64,000 nt of DNA. Source: Amorphophallus konjac (Eukaryota > Streptophyta > Magnoliopsida > Alismatales > Araceae). Location: assembly GCA_022559845.1 (NCBI GenBank), contig CM040126.1:121558886-121622885 (forward strand), given 5' to 3'. A program made the translations under genes and the position numbers. Below, piece after piece: positions 1-10,383 of the stretch. The stretch's first letter is position 1. Each line of letters starts with the position of its first letter. The notes below the pieces were generated by a model that saw only the letters and a program-made list of their open reading frames with translations, did not search any database and was not told where the DNA came from.

Positions 1-785
1 ATTTCATAAGTAAATGCAACATGTTACTGAAAATTAAAATAGATATACCTGTAGCGGGAGGTGGTGGGAGGGCACTAGGACCTGTAAGAATTAATTCACA
101 TTTGATAAATGAATATTTTGCTAGAAATTCAAAGAAATACATAGGTGGGAAAGTATTAATTTTCACAAGTAAATGCAACATGTTACTGAAAATTAAAATA
201 GATATATCTGTAGCGGGAGGTGGTGGGAGGGCACTAGGACCTGTAAGAATTAATTCACATTAGATAAATGAATATTTTGCTAGAAATTCAAAGAAATACA
301 TAGGTGGGAATGCATTAATTTTCATAAGTAAATGCAACATGTTACTGAAAATTAAAATAGATATACCTGTAGCGGGAGGTGGTGGGGGTGGCGTCTGTAT
401 AGGTGGTGGGAGGGCACTAGGACCTGTAAGAAGTAATTCACATTAGATAAATGAATATTTTGCTAGAAATTCAAAGAAATACATAGGTGGGAAAGCATTA
501 ATTTTTATAAGTAAATACAACATGTTACTGAAAATTAAAATAGATATACCTGTAGCGGGAGGTGGTGGGAGGGCACTAGGACCTGTAAGAATTAATTCAC
601 ATTAGATAAATGAATATTTTGCTAGAAATTCAAAGAAATACATAGGTGGGAAAGCATTAATTTTCATAAGTAAATGCAACATGTTACTGAAAATTAAAAT
701 AGATATACCTGTAGTGGGAGGTGGTGGGAGGGCACTAGCGGGATGTGGTGGTGGCGTCTGTACAAGTGGTGGTGAGCCGACACTT
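1..785. repeat. 159-bp tandem repeat array, five copies
   Basis: The word TAAATGCAAC (one copy TAAATACAAC) recurs at 11, 170, 329, 512 and 671, giving a period of 159 bp. The third unit is 183 bp because it carries a 24-bp insertion near 381-404 (the GGGGGTGGCGTCTGTATAGG type), and a related piece reappears in the last unit near 745. Units are nearly identical, so the array is recent or homogenised. It begins before the window. Short open frames in it are only products of the repeat. It lies 3' of the transposase gene inside the CACTA element; such arrays are common near CACTA ends. Confidence 0.9.
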
Positions 786-1077
786 GGACCTATAAAAAAA
801 TTCTTTTAAGTTAGTAAGTAATTAAAATATTCATATAGCTAACTTATTGATCAAATATACCTGTGTCTGAAGAAGATGCTAAAGAGGAGGGAGTAGCGCC
901 CCTCTCACTGCCTTGTCTCCTCCCACTCCAAGTATGACCTCCTCGCACCATTTCCTTATTAATAACAAAACAATTAATACATATTAATCCACCATTATAT
1001 AAGGCTAGACAAATGTTATTTAAAATTATGCTTAAAAAGTAAGAATCAGCTTACTAAATTATCAAAACATGCCTCCC

Positions 1078-4000
1078 TCATGTTGATATATCTAGCTCAT
1101 CATCATCATCTTCGTCATCCATCGTAGTCTCATCAGATTCGAACTCTTCCTCTTCATCTGACTCCTCCTCCCCTCTAACATGAACATTTAACTCCGTCGG
1201 ATCGATTTCTTCCACTTCATCTGCCTTACGTAATGACAGTGGCTCATCAGATTCATCCAGATTAACATGTGTGGAGCCGATAAGGCCAACTTCATCTGAT
1301 TGAAAATATTCGGCGCTGCCAAGCTCTGAGACATTTTCACTCATATTTAACTCATAAGTGGGAAAATATTTTGCTTTAACCCTGCAAACTGCCCACCAAT
1401 CTTTATTCTTGGACGATGGATACCTTGAATAATACACTTGGTGGGCTTTTGCGGCTAAAATGAACGGTTCATAGGTATTAAGTTTGTACCTATGTTTGAC
1501 ATCGACAATCCCAGTAGACGTGTCATGTCGAACTAAATTAGGATCAAACCAATGAGTTTTAAATAGGTATACATGATTGTCTCGTCCCAAATACTGAAGT
1601 TCTATGACTTCCTCAAGAATACCATAGTAGTCTAATTCCACTTCATTGTATACACTTCCCTTAACAGATACGCCGCTGTTCATCGTAGACTTACTTCGTC
1701 CATAATCCCTCGTATGAAATCTGTATCCATTCACAATATATCCTGGATAGGCACGTGTAACGTTGGAGGGGCCATAACTTATCTCTTGTACTCTCTGATC
1801 ACTAATGAGACCTTGTTCAACCTATATGTAAAGTAGAGTAGTTAAATATTTTTGAACAATTACGTCAATATTAGTAAATGCAAACATATATATTGAACGA
1901 TCGACACTAACTTGATATCTCAACCATTTGGCAAAAAACTTCTCGCGTTCTTTTTCAATCTTTATGTCCTGGATATTTGGACATTTTTGTGCTAATTCTG
2001 AATCAAATTGTCTGCAATATAAATGCACTACTACTTTAAATGAACTACAGAAGAAGGATGAGAAAGTTATGGCATTGCTGGAAATGTGAGTTAAGAACTT
2101 ACTCAACATAAGGTTCAATCTCATTACAATTCAGAAGAATATATATCTCAGCAGCGTACAACTCTCTATCTTCGAGCGTGCGGGTCGAGCAACGTCCGAA
2201 AGCACGTCCAGGATGCTTAAATATAGAGAGCCGATCTGACAAATCATCAACTCCCTCATCATCATTATGTGGAGGTCGAGTATGACGAGTTTGAATATCT
2301 GGCTCAAAGTACATGGAACAGAAGTTCAAAATTTCTTTAATAACATATGCCTCAGCAATCGAACCTTCCACCTTTGCCCTGTTGCGAACTTTCATTTTCA
2401 ATTCATGCATGCACCTACAACAACAATTCAGATGGCAATGACATGTAGCGACCATGGACAACATGTATGTATTCATGAAAATTCTCACATACCTCTCAAA
2501 TGGATACATCCATCGGAATTGTACTGGCCCTCCGACAATAGCCTCGTATGGCAGATGGACGACCAGGTGCTCCATCGAATCAAAGAATGCCGGAGGAAAT
2601 ATCTTCTCTAACTTGCAAATAGTTTTGACCACATTTTCTTCAAGAGTTTGTACGTCCCGAAGTCTAAGTTCTGATGCACATAAAATCTTGAAAAAATGAC
2701 TCAGCTCGGTCAGTGCTCCCCATATAGGCTTCGGCAACAAATCACGAAATGCAATGGGCACTAGCCTCTCCATGAACACATGACAGTCGTGACTTTTCAG
2801 ACCATATATTTTTCCATCATTAACATTCACACAACGGGCTATGTTGGATGCATATCCATCTGGAAATCTCAATTGTTTCAACCACTGGCACACTTCCTTG
2901 ATCTGTGTATCATTAAGCACGTAAGTTACTTTTGGCTGCACAACCCTTCCATTTATGTTTTGTAGTTCCAGTTCTGGACGTTTACAAAGCATCTTTAAGT
3001 CCATGGGCGCTTTGGCGTTGTCCTTTATTTTGCCTTTAACATTCATGACCGTGTTGAACACATTATCAAAAAAATTCTTCTCAATATGCATGACATCTAG
3101 ATTGTGTCGTACAAGAAGAGTTGACCAATAAGGCAATTCCCAATAAATGCTTTTCTTGTTCCAGTTGTGATCCTTTCCAAAACTATTCAGTTTTCGTGTG
3201 CTACCAGACAATTGTACTACATCTGGTAAATTTTGCACCCGTGTCGCCATATGTCGACCCGACACCCGTTGCAAGTCTGCTTCATCTACTTCAACAGTAT
3301 TTTTTTTAAACGAGTCTTTTTGTCTTCGAAAAGGATGGTCACTTGGTAGCAACCGTCTATGGCAATCAAACCAGCATGCTTTTCCACCATGTTTCAATAC
3401 AAATGATTTGGTATCTTCCATACAGTAGGGACATGCTAACCTCCCATGTGTGTTCCAACCAGATAGCATTCCATATGCAGGGAAGTCACTTATTGTCCAC
3501 ATCAGTGCAGCCTTCATAATAAAATTTTGCTTCCTACGCGCATCATAAGTAACAACTCCATCAGTCCATAAAAAATTGAGCTCATCAATCAACGGCCTGA
3601 GATATATGTCCAAATTTTTTCTGGGACTTTTTGGATCAGGAATTACTAAAGACAAAAATAGATTTTCTCGCTTCATGCACATGTCTGGCGGAAGGTTGTA
3701 CGGTGTCATGAACACTGGCCACAAGAATAAGATGCCACTGAACCACCGAATGGATTAAAACCATCTGTGTATAAACCCAACCTAACATTACGTGGCTCCT
3801 TTGAGAAAGCAAGATGAGTACGATTGAAGTGGGTCCACGCTTCACCATCGGCAGGATGACTTATTATATCATCGGCACGGCGTACTCTTTCACTGTGCCA
3901 TGTCATATGTAGAGCTGTCTTTGAGGACATATACAGCCGCTGCAGCCTAGGCATAAGAGGGAAGTATCGCAATGCCTTATAAGGTACATCTTTTCGCTTT

Positions 4001-4723
4001 GAATTGACACCTCCCTTAGGGTTGAATCTGTCATGGCCGCAAATAGAACATGATATCTTATCTGCATCATCTTTGTAATATAACATACAATGATTCGGGC
4101 ATGCATCTATTTTCACATATCCAAGTCCTAGCTCATTGACCATCTTTTTTGCACGATAATAAGTTTCTGGCAACTTCTCGTCTCGAGGCAACATACTCTT
4201 GATGAAGAGGAGGAGACGGTCAAAACAAGTCTCACTGATGTGAAATTCAGATTTTAAGTTCAACAACTGTGACACTGCAGACAACCGAGTGTGCTTTTCA
4301 CAACCATCCCATAGCGGCTCATCAGCATCACTAAGTAGTTGATAAAATATTCCGGCTCTCTTATTCGGCACTTCTTCCATAATTAAAACTAGGACCAGCT
4401 GCATCCACAACCATATCCACGTAAGAACTTCTGGTTGCAATATTGTCAGGCTCGAACCTCCAGAATTCCTCACCATGACACGTCCAATTCGTATAACCAT
4501 CCGCAAGCCCTTTCTTGTACAAATGATGTTGCACATCCCATGGTGAACGCCACCTCAAGTTTCTACAACTTGAACAAGGGCAACGAATGTGACCGTCGCG
4601 GTCTATTGATGCGTTTGGATTCCCCAATGCATACTGAATGAAACTCTCAACTCCATGCTTAAAATCATCTGACACCACCCGGTCAACTATTTTACGATAC
4701 ATCCATGAACGATCTGTCAACAT
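1078..4723 (-). pseudogene. tnp2-like CACTA transposase, three exons, two frameshifts
   Basis: Transposase of the CACTA/EnSpm family, which binds and cuts element ends in the nucleus. Domains in order: an N-terminal transposase-associated domain (DRSWMY, then CPCSSCRN), the Transposase_21/tnp2 core (LYTDGFNPFG, PVFMTPYNLPPDMCMK, NLDVMHIEKN), a DUF4218-type region (VVHLPYEA, MYPFERY) and a C-terminal DUF4216-type region (VNGYRFHTRDY) with a very acidic tail. I infer exons 4723-2103, 2011-1912 and 1821-1078: the first donor reads GTAAGT, both acceptors are AG, and the reading frame stays open across both joins. The ATG at 4723 is preferred because it sits directly before the conserved LTDRSWMY. 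Exon 1 carries frameshifts near 4380 and near 3725, so full-length protein cannot be made. The exon structure is inference; the domains are clear. Confidence 0.88.
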
Positions 4724-4875
4724 TTCGCCTGCACCCAATAAATGTTAATACACAAGTAACTTTTAAATCATTACTCTTGAAAATAAACCCGACCCATTCC
4801 TCACATCGTTGGTCACAGACCATTTGTAGTTGGATGAGGACTATTATTTAGATTATCACTTTTTAACCCATCCAT

Positions 4876-5136
4876 GAAGGTTTGATCGCACAATCACTTA
4901 CTATGTGTGTTGCACAATTTACTGAAAATTTTGGCAGCATCTCCCCACACTTCTCCGATATACCAAAAATATTTATTGATTTTAAAGTTTTCTTAAACAC
5001 TTATAAGTAAGTGGTTAAGAAAACACTCAAAATCAATAAAGGTATATCGAAGAAGAGTGAGGAGACGCAACCGACATTTTCAGCAAACCATACAAACACA
5101 TATAGTAAATGACTGCCTAAGTGCGATCAAACATTC
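4876..5136. repeat. Long foldback (inverted repeat) upstream of the CACTA transposase
   Basis: Arms 4876-5003 and 5008-5136 are reverse complements at about 80 percent by eye, separated by only 4 nt (TAAG at 5004-5007). Conserved blocks include TTTGATCGCAC, TACTAT.TGTGT, CTGAAAAT, CGATATACC and TTTATTGATTTT. The innermost 12 bp (CTTAAACACTTA / TAAGTGGTTAAG) pair with one mismatch. Many differences are transitions, so G:U pairs would keep the RNA folded. It lies about 150 bp upstream of the transposase ATG on the element's sense strand, in presumed leader or intron sequence. It could be a MITE-like insertion or a hairpin RNA source. Confidence 0.8.
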
Positions 5137-6385
5137 ACAGACTGTCCAAACGGGACAATTCAAGACTTTGAGGTAGATAGAGACATTCTCATAAAAAAAA
5201 TAAGAACATACACATCAATCCCAAAGTCTTGAACGGGAAGGTTCATTGACACGGGTTTAACACGCTCTCCTGAGGTGCGTGTAATGTTAGGTCGCACCCA
5301 CGCACCTCAGCTCACATGGAATACCCCATGTGTTTATATAACATAAAATTAAATAACATCGCACTTATCATTCTGCATACATCCGTCTAAATAATATCTA
5401 ATTTAAAAAAATATTCAAATGAAGAACATCAAAGCTAAACAATCCACATTTTTGAGTCACATCAACATCAAATTTCTATTAAAATCAGATTTAAAAACAC
5501 ATTTATATGCAATTAAAATCCACAAAGTTTGAAATCGCAAGCATAATTTTTGGAGTATTTACCTATTGCTATAAGTCGACTGTTGCTGTGGACGCACTAA
5601 ATTTTAAAAAACAATTTTATTCATCTATTTATCTGGTTGATTCGTTTGTTTAGTGCGAGGGCAGCCCAGAGGGTCCCTTTTTTTTGAGGTGAATGATCTC
5701 ATTTAAATGAGTTCGGGTCTGCCGACCTAGGGAAGGGGCAGCCTAGAGGGTCCCGTGACCTGCAGATGTGCCGCTATGATTCCCTCTTTTTTTCTTCTTT
5801 CTCTCTTTCTCTTCTCTCTTTCTTTTTCATTTTACACAAAGCAGAGAGGGGAGGCCAATGGGAGAGGCTAATTGCACAACCCGGAGGTGGGACCTCCGGG
5901 TCTTCTTCTTCCCCATTTTGTTGATGTCCCCTTTTGTTCCTGTTCAGGTTGCACAGCACAGAACCCTGAGGTGGGACCTTCAAGGCTTCTCCTTCCCCTT
6001 TTCTTTTATTGCTCTCTTTTGTTCTACTCTCTTTTCTTTTTCTATTAAGACCACCGCATCGCAGAGAGAAAGGGGGAGAGGCCGGTGGGCCCTCCACCCT
6101 TCTCTGCTGCCTGTGCAAACCCAGAGGAACCTCCGAGTCTTCTTCCCCTTCCTTCTTTTTTTTTGGCTGTTCTGTTTCTTTTCTTGGGGGGGGGGGGTTC
6201 AAACTGTAGAAAAAGGGGAACCCAAAAATGGACTAATTTGGATGTGCCATGGCTTGGTTCATTTCTTGCCCTTGTGTTTCTTTATTTCTCTTTCTATTCC
6301 CCCCCTTTCCTTTTTTTTAAAGGATGGACATGCTGCAAAGAACAGCAGGGGATACGTTGCAAAGAATAGTAGGATCGGCTGGGGA
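5137..6385. other. CACTA non-coding region, pyrimidine-rich
   Basis: No gene recognised. A perfect 14-bp palindrome CTCATTTAAATGAG lies near 5698, long C/T runs fill 5780-6200, and an imperfect duplication surrounds GAGGTGGGACCT (near 5884 and 5970). Open frames here are low-complexity or pyrimidine-driven and show no family resemblance. Confidence 0.6.
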
Positions 6386-6647
6386 GGTGTCGACTCCCAG
6401 AGTCGACACCCCCAGTCAGCGGGCTAGACAAAGGAGGGGGGCTGGGAAGGTGTCAACTTCCAGAGTCAACACCCCCCCAGGTAGCGGCCCAAGCGGCAAC
6501 AGGGAGCCGGGAGGGAGTCGACTCCTTCCCAGCAATAGGTGAATTTTATTTTTTTCTTGGCCTTATGCATGCGAAGCCCAAAAGGGGAGACAGGCTGAAG
6601 GCAATAGCCATGGAAGGGTCGACCCCCAGGTCTGCAAGGGTCGACCC
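6386..6647. repeat. Cluster of GTCGAC-centred palindromes
   Basis: Five related dyads lie within 262 bp. Positions 6386-6410 form a perfect inverted repeat, GGTGTCGACTC and GAGTCGACACC with a 3-nt loop. Positions 6449-6473 are a decayed copy in which GTCGAC has become GTCAAC. Positions 6514-6525 are GGAGTCGACTCC. GGGTCGACCC occurs at 6616-6625 and again at 6638-6647. All lie in the 5' part of the CACTA element, upstream of the transposase. Their role is unknown. Confidence 0.8.
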
Positions 6648-7659
6648 GTGTGCAGTGTACCCCTACACAAATAGCATCGGTGGTAGGGATGTGGAGTTAG
6701 CAGATACACAACTTGGCAGTGCCATGGTTGCCACTCATGAGAGCCACATGGGTGTGCTTAGGACTTCCAGCCAGAGGAACATCAACTATCGCATACGCTA
6801 TCCCTCCATGGCGCCCACCACGGGCCTCAGCCTCGCATGTCTTCCCTTGTCCTCCCCCTTCACGATAGGGAAAGAGGCGACAAATCTAAAAGGGGGTCGC
6901 GGCAGAGAACCTTGGGCATGAGAGGGGACATCTCTCACCACACTGATGCCACCACCAAGGAGAGGATGAGGTGGGTGGCCTAATAATTTCTACGACATAT
7001 TCACACGAACATATTCTTCCATCGTTAACAGCATGAGAACCACAGGGGTATAATCTCAGACATTTTAGATATATCAGGGATACCTATAGTAAAACGTCTA
7101 AATGCGGGATTTAAATATATAAGTTTATAAGGGTACATATGTTAAAAAATCCTTTAACCTTTTGGGTTTTTCTCAGCCCTCCACACTTCAGTTTGCACAT
7201 GATTATATATGGGGTTAGGGTGGATCATGCACACCATTTAATGTGCAGAGTTATATTGCCATCCGATTGTAGTCATCTCCACATAGAACATTTATAAAAT
7301 TTCTTTTAAAAAAATCCCTAATAGACACTCTTATTGATAGTGGAGCTCTAATAAAAATATTATCTAACATTTTAAAAATAAAATAAAGATTTAATTCTCA
7401 AATCCTCCTAGAGACCACTCTAAGAAATCTTCTCCTTCGGCCATTACCTGCATCCAGCCTTATATATATATATATATTGCTCGGTGAAATATATTTCTTA
7501 ATTAAAATGCCTAACAAATATAGGTGGATAGAAAAACTATTCTCACTGTGAAAGTCTCAACAAAAGAAATCAATGGTATAACTTAAAGAGCACTAATATT
7601 AATAAACTGTCCGATTAAGTTGAATACAAGTTGGAAATCTCTTGTAAAAAATAGGCCCT
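6648..7659. other. CACTA non-coding region
   Basis: AT-rich with a short TA run near 7460. A weak open frame at the left side (to 6921) has no recognisable domain. I see no gene, RNA or clear regulatory site. Confidence 0.5.
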
Positions 7660-8280
7660 CACTACAGCCACCGTCCCCGACCGCCCATCGCCCTTGGCCC
7701 CGTCTAGGCTTGGCCTGTTCGCCCCAGCTGCCCTCCGTTCGGCCGGCTCCACAGACGCCACGACGATCCCACCGCACCCTCCCTGAACCCCCCCTCCCCA
7801 CGGAGCTCCACCCCCCCACCCTCCCTGAACCCCCCCCTCCCCCTCCCACGAGCTCCCCCTCCCCCCCCTCCCACCGGCGAGCTCCCCCTCCCCCCCACCC
7901 TCCCTGAACCCCCCCTCCCCCTCCCCCCCACCCTCCTTAAACCCCCCTCCCCTTCCGACGACATCCCTGAACCCCCCCTCCCCTCCCACCGGCGAGCTCC
8001 CCCTCCCCCCCCCACCCTCCCTGAACCCCCCTCCCACCTCCGAGCTCCACCTCCCCCTCCGAGGTACCCCTCCCCCCACCCTCCCTGAACCCCCGCTCCC
8101 CTCCCACCGGCGACCTCCCCCTCCCCCCCACCCTCCCTGAACCCCCTCCCACCGACGAGCTCTCCCTCCCCCTCCGAGCTCCCCCTCCCCCCCCCCCCAC
8201 CCTCCCCTCCCACCGACAACCTCCCCCTTCCCCCCACCCTCCCTGAACCCCCCCACCAGAACCCCTCCGATGATCCCCCA
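7660..8280. repeat. C-rich (minus strand G-rich) minisatellite
   Basis: An irregular tandem repeat built on CCCTCCCTGAACCCCC and CACCGGCGAGCTCCCCCTC, with at least eight copies of CCCTGAACCCC. The + strand is almost free of G over long stretches, so the minus strand (the element's sense strand) is strongly G-rich. Glycine- or proline-rich open frames in all directions are products of this composition and are not called as genes. GC-rich subterminal blocks are usual in grass and other plant CACTA elements. Confidence 0.85.
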
Positions 8281-8589
8281 ACCTAAAAAAAAAGAAAAAG
8301 AACAACGGCACTGGCGCTGGCGAGGGAGGGGACTTACCGGAGCGAATGGAGGCCGAGGACGGTGACGGCACAGTCCGGCGACAACCGATCGTGGCACCGG
8401 CGCTTCTCCCATGACCAGGAGGGCGGGAGGGAGGAGGCGGCGGCGATGACAAGAGGGACGGAGGCCGGCGGCGACGACGCAGACGGCGGCAGCGTCGTGC
8501 GGCGACGACGAGAGGGAGGGAGGACGACGGCGGCTCCGACGGTGACAACGGAGAGGAGAAAGAGTGAGAGTGAGAGGGAAGGTGGGGGG

Positions 8590-8868
8590 GGGAAATGGGG
8601 GTGTGGATCGAGGCGGGAGGATGAAATTTTGCGACGGAACTTCGGACAGAATGTATTTCCGTCTCAAATTTCAGACGTAGTATTGTTTGCATGAATATCC
8701 GTCTCAAATGCCGTCACAAATTGAGACGGATATTCAGATAGGTAATATTCTGTCCGAAATACATATAGAATTTGCGATGAAATCATCCGCCCGAATTTAC
8801 AGACGGATTTGCGACGAAAATTAGTTCGTCTGAAATTTCCGTCGCTAATACCTCTTTTTCTTGTAGTG
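8590..8868 (-). repeat. CACTA subterminal repeats and right terminal inverted repeat
   Basis: Short words such as GAGACGGATATTC, TGCGACGAAAATT, TTTCAGACG and CCGTC alternate in both orientations between 8620 and 8850, ending in the 14-bp terminus at 8855-8868. Such subterminal motifs are the binding sites of TnpA-like proteins in En/Spm. No separate TnpA-like gene was recognised in the window. Confidence 0.8.
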
Positions 8869-10325
8869 CACATAACATCGGTGCTAGCTGCGTTATATGC
8901 TATATAATAGTCGGTGCATGTTTTACCTCTTGCATGAATAAGTCAGTGCACACTTGCCTTGTGCTAAAACAAGGTCGGTGCACATCCTTCATTAGGCAAA
9001 ACAAGGTCGATGCATAGTTGCTTCGTGCAGAACCAAGTCAATGCACACTTGTACACTGCACAACTAAAGTCATTGCACATTTCCTTTGTGCACACTGAAG
9101 GTTTGTGCATGATTTGCTGAACACGTGCATAGGGTCGGTGCACGTTGTGATTCATAAGTGCAAAACGTTTCATCAAGTCTACGCACTTCTCATAATTGTT
9201 TGAGATGTCTTGTGAACCACCAATGCTAACTAAGTGTTTGACATATTGACAGGGACCTTACTGAAAATGCTTCAGAGAACCAGGACAAATGCTCGTGAAC
9301 TTTAAGGAAGGCACGTGGTCCCAGATTCATCCATAATAATGATTGGACACATGATCCAAATAAAAAGCAAGGCTGATATAGTGACACGTGGAAAGCCATC
9401 AAGCCAAGGACCTGACACGTGGCCAGAGCAAATAAAATCTGGATGAATTTTTGAGCGGGAAACGTGGACACCACGCGCTCGTCATCTGCTGCCTATAAGA
9501 AGATGAAGATACAAAGAAAGAAAGTGATGACGGAAGTAGAGCAAAACTCGAGAGCAACATTGAGTGATTCATGAAAGAAAAGGAGCAGAAGAAAGGAAGA
9601 TAAGAAGAGAGTAGTTCGTAAGAGCCTATGAAAGAATATAGGAAAGTGTGATGAGAGAATAGCAGAGTGCTGTAGCTGCGAGAGTGAGGCATATGTTTAT
9701 GATTCTGGCTTCTATTTTAAAACCAAGCCAGTCTGCTCAGATTGAGCTACATTGTTTTATTTTAGTTTTTCCAGTTATGTTTTCACTTTCTCGTTTGAAT
9801 CTTTGTTCTCAAGCTGTCAGTCAGCGGTTGTGGCAAGCTATAAGGCCCAGTGGTAGAGGGGGATTCCTTTGGGTAGCATAAGCTGTAAGGCTCAGCGGGA
9901 GCAAGCTGCGAAGCTCAGCGGTCTGGGATTGATTCCCCAAAGTTGTGGATCAGCGATCTGTAGGGATCTAATCTCCAAAGCTGTGGATCAGCAGAGCGAA
10001 GCTGTGAATCAGCAGTAAGCCACACTTGGTTTAAGTGTGGGGTGGATGTAGGCTTGTGCCGAACCACCTAAAACCTCTGGTGTTCTGTGCATTTGGTTCG
10101 TGACCCCTGCTCATTCGCTTGCTTATGTGGTGTTTGCATTTTTGCTTCAATATCGCATAGATGATTGCTTAGGATCTCTTCGGTTCATTCGCATTCGTAT
10201 TCTTCCGTGAGTTGAATTTAATTCTACAGTAGTCTTTTATGATTCCGCTTCTAGTTTGACTGCTGTAGTTATTTTAGAGGGTTGATCTATTCCCCCCCTC
10301 TAGATCTTAGCATCCATCCTATTCA
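8869..10325 (+). repeat. 5' LTR of copia element 1, truncated by CACTA
   Basis: Matches 18245-19702 of the 3' LTR almost base for base; about 570 bp of the 5' end are separated off to the left by the CACTA insertion. It ends ..CATCCTATTCA, followed by CACG and the primer site. The stretch TTGATCTATTCCCCCCCTCTAG near its end resembles LTR ends of other Sirevirus-type elements. Confidence 0.88.
9312..9499 (+). promoter_or_regulatory. LTR promoter: three CACGTG boxes and TATA
   Basis: CACGTG occurs at 9312-9317, 9385-9390 and 9416-9421; the last two are in ABRE-like contexts (GACACGTGGA and GACACGTGGC). TATAAG at 9494-9499 is the likely TATA box. The cluster is repeated in the 3' LTR. Use by bZIP or bHLH factors is inference. 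Confidence 0.55.
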
Positions 10326-10330
10326 ACACG

Positions 10331-10342
10331 TGGTATCAGAGC
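10331..10342 (+). promoter_or_regulatory. Primer-binding site, tRNA-Met(i)
   Basis: TGGTATCAGAGC, complementary to the 3' end of plant initiator tRNA-Met, lies 5 nt after the LTR. It primes minus-strand DNA synthesis and fixes the 5' LTR border. Confidence 0.9.
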
Positions 10343-10383
10343 CTAACTCTCCCATAGGGCTTCACATCCCGGAGAGATTAGAG

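Larger units (their letters stand above)
1..8868 (-). mobile_element. CACTA (EnSpm) DNA transposon, right-hand part; left end outside window
   Basis: The right terminus is seen directly: positions 8855-8868 read TTTTTCTTGTAGTG, the reverse complement of a CACTA terminus (CACTACAAGAAAAA). Inside it lie subterminal repeats rich in GACGGA/TGAGACGG words, a GC-rich minisatellite, and a tnp2-type transposase gene on the minus strand. The boundary is confirmed by comparing the interrupted LTR (from 8869) with its intact partner at 18245. The 3 bp after the terminus, CAC, should be the target duplication. No CACTACAAG terminus in + orientation occurs to the left, so the other end lies before base 1. 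The element is at least 8.9 kb, within the usual range for autonomous CACTA elements. The transposase is frameshifted, so this copy is probably inactive. Confidence 0.85.

Noticed and set aside
21..263. 80-codon open frame
   Set aside because: Runs through two units of the 159-bp tandem repeat and repeats itself; no domain.
4876..5136. miR820 itself
   Set aside because: I did not recognise the known rice miR820 mature sequence; only the arrangement within a CACTA element is comparable.
5774..6427. Overlapping frames in the pyrimidine-rich CACTA region
   Set aside because: Composition-driven, on both strands, with no recognisable motif.
7583..8707. Several glycine-, proline- or arginine-rich open frames on both strands, up to 350 codons
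   Set aside because: Produced by the C/G minisatellite, overlap each other in several frames, and have no complex sequence.
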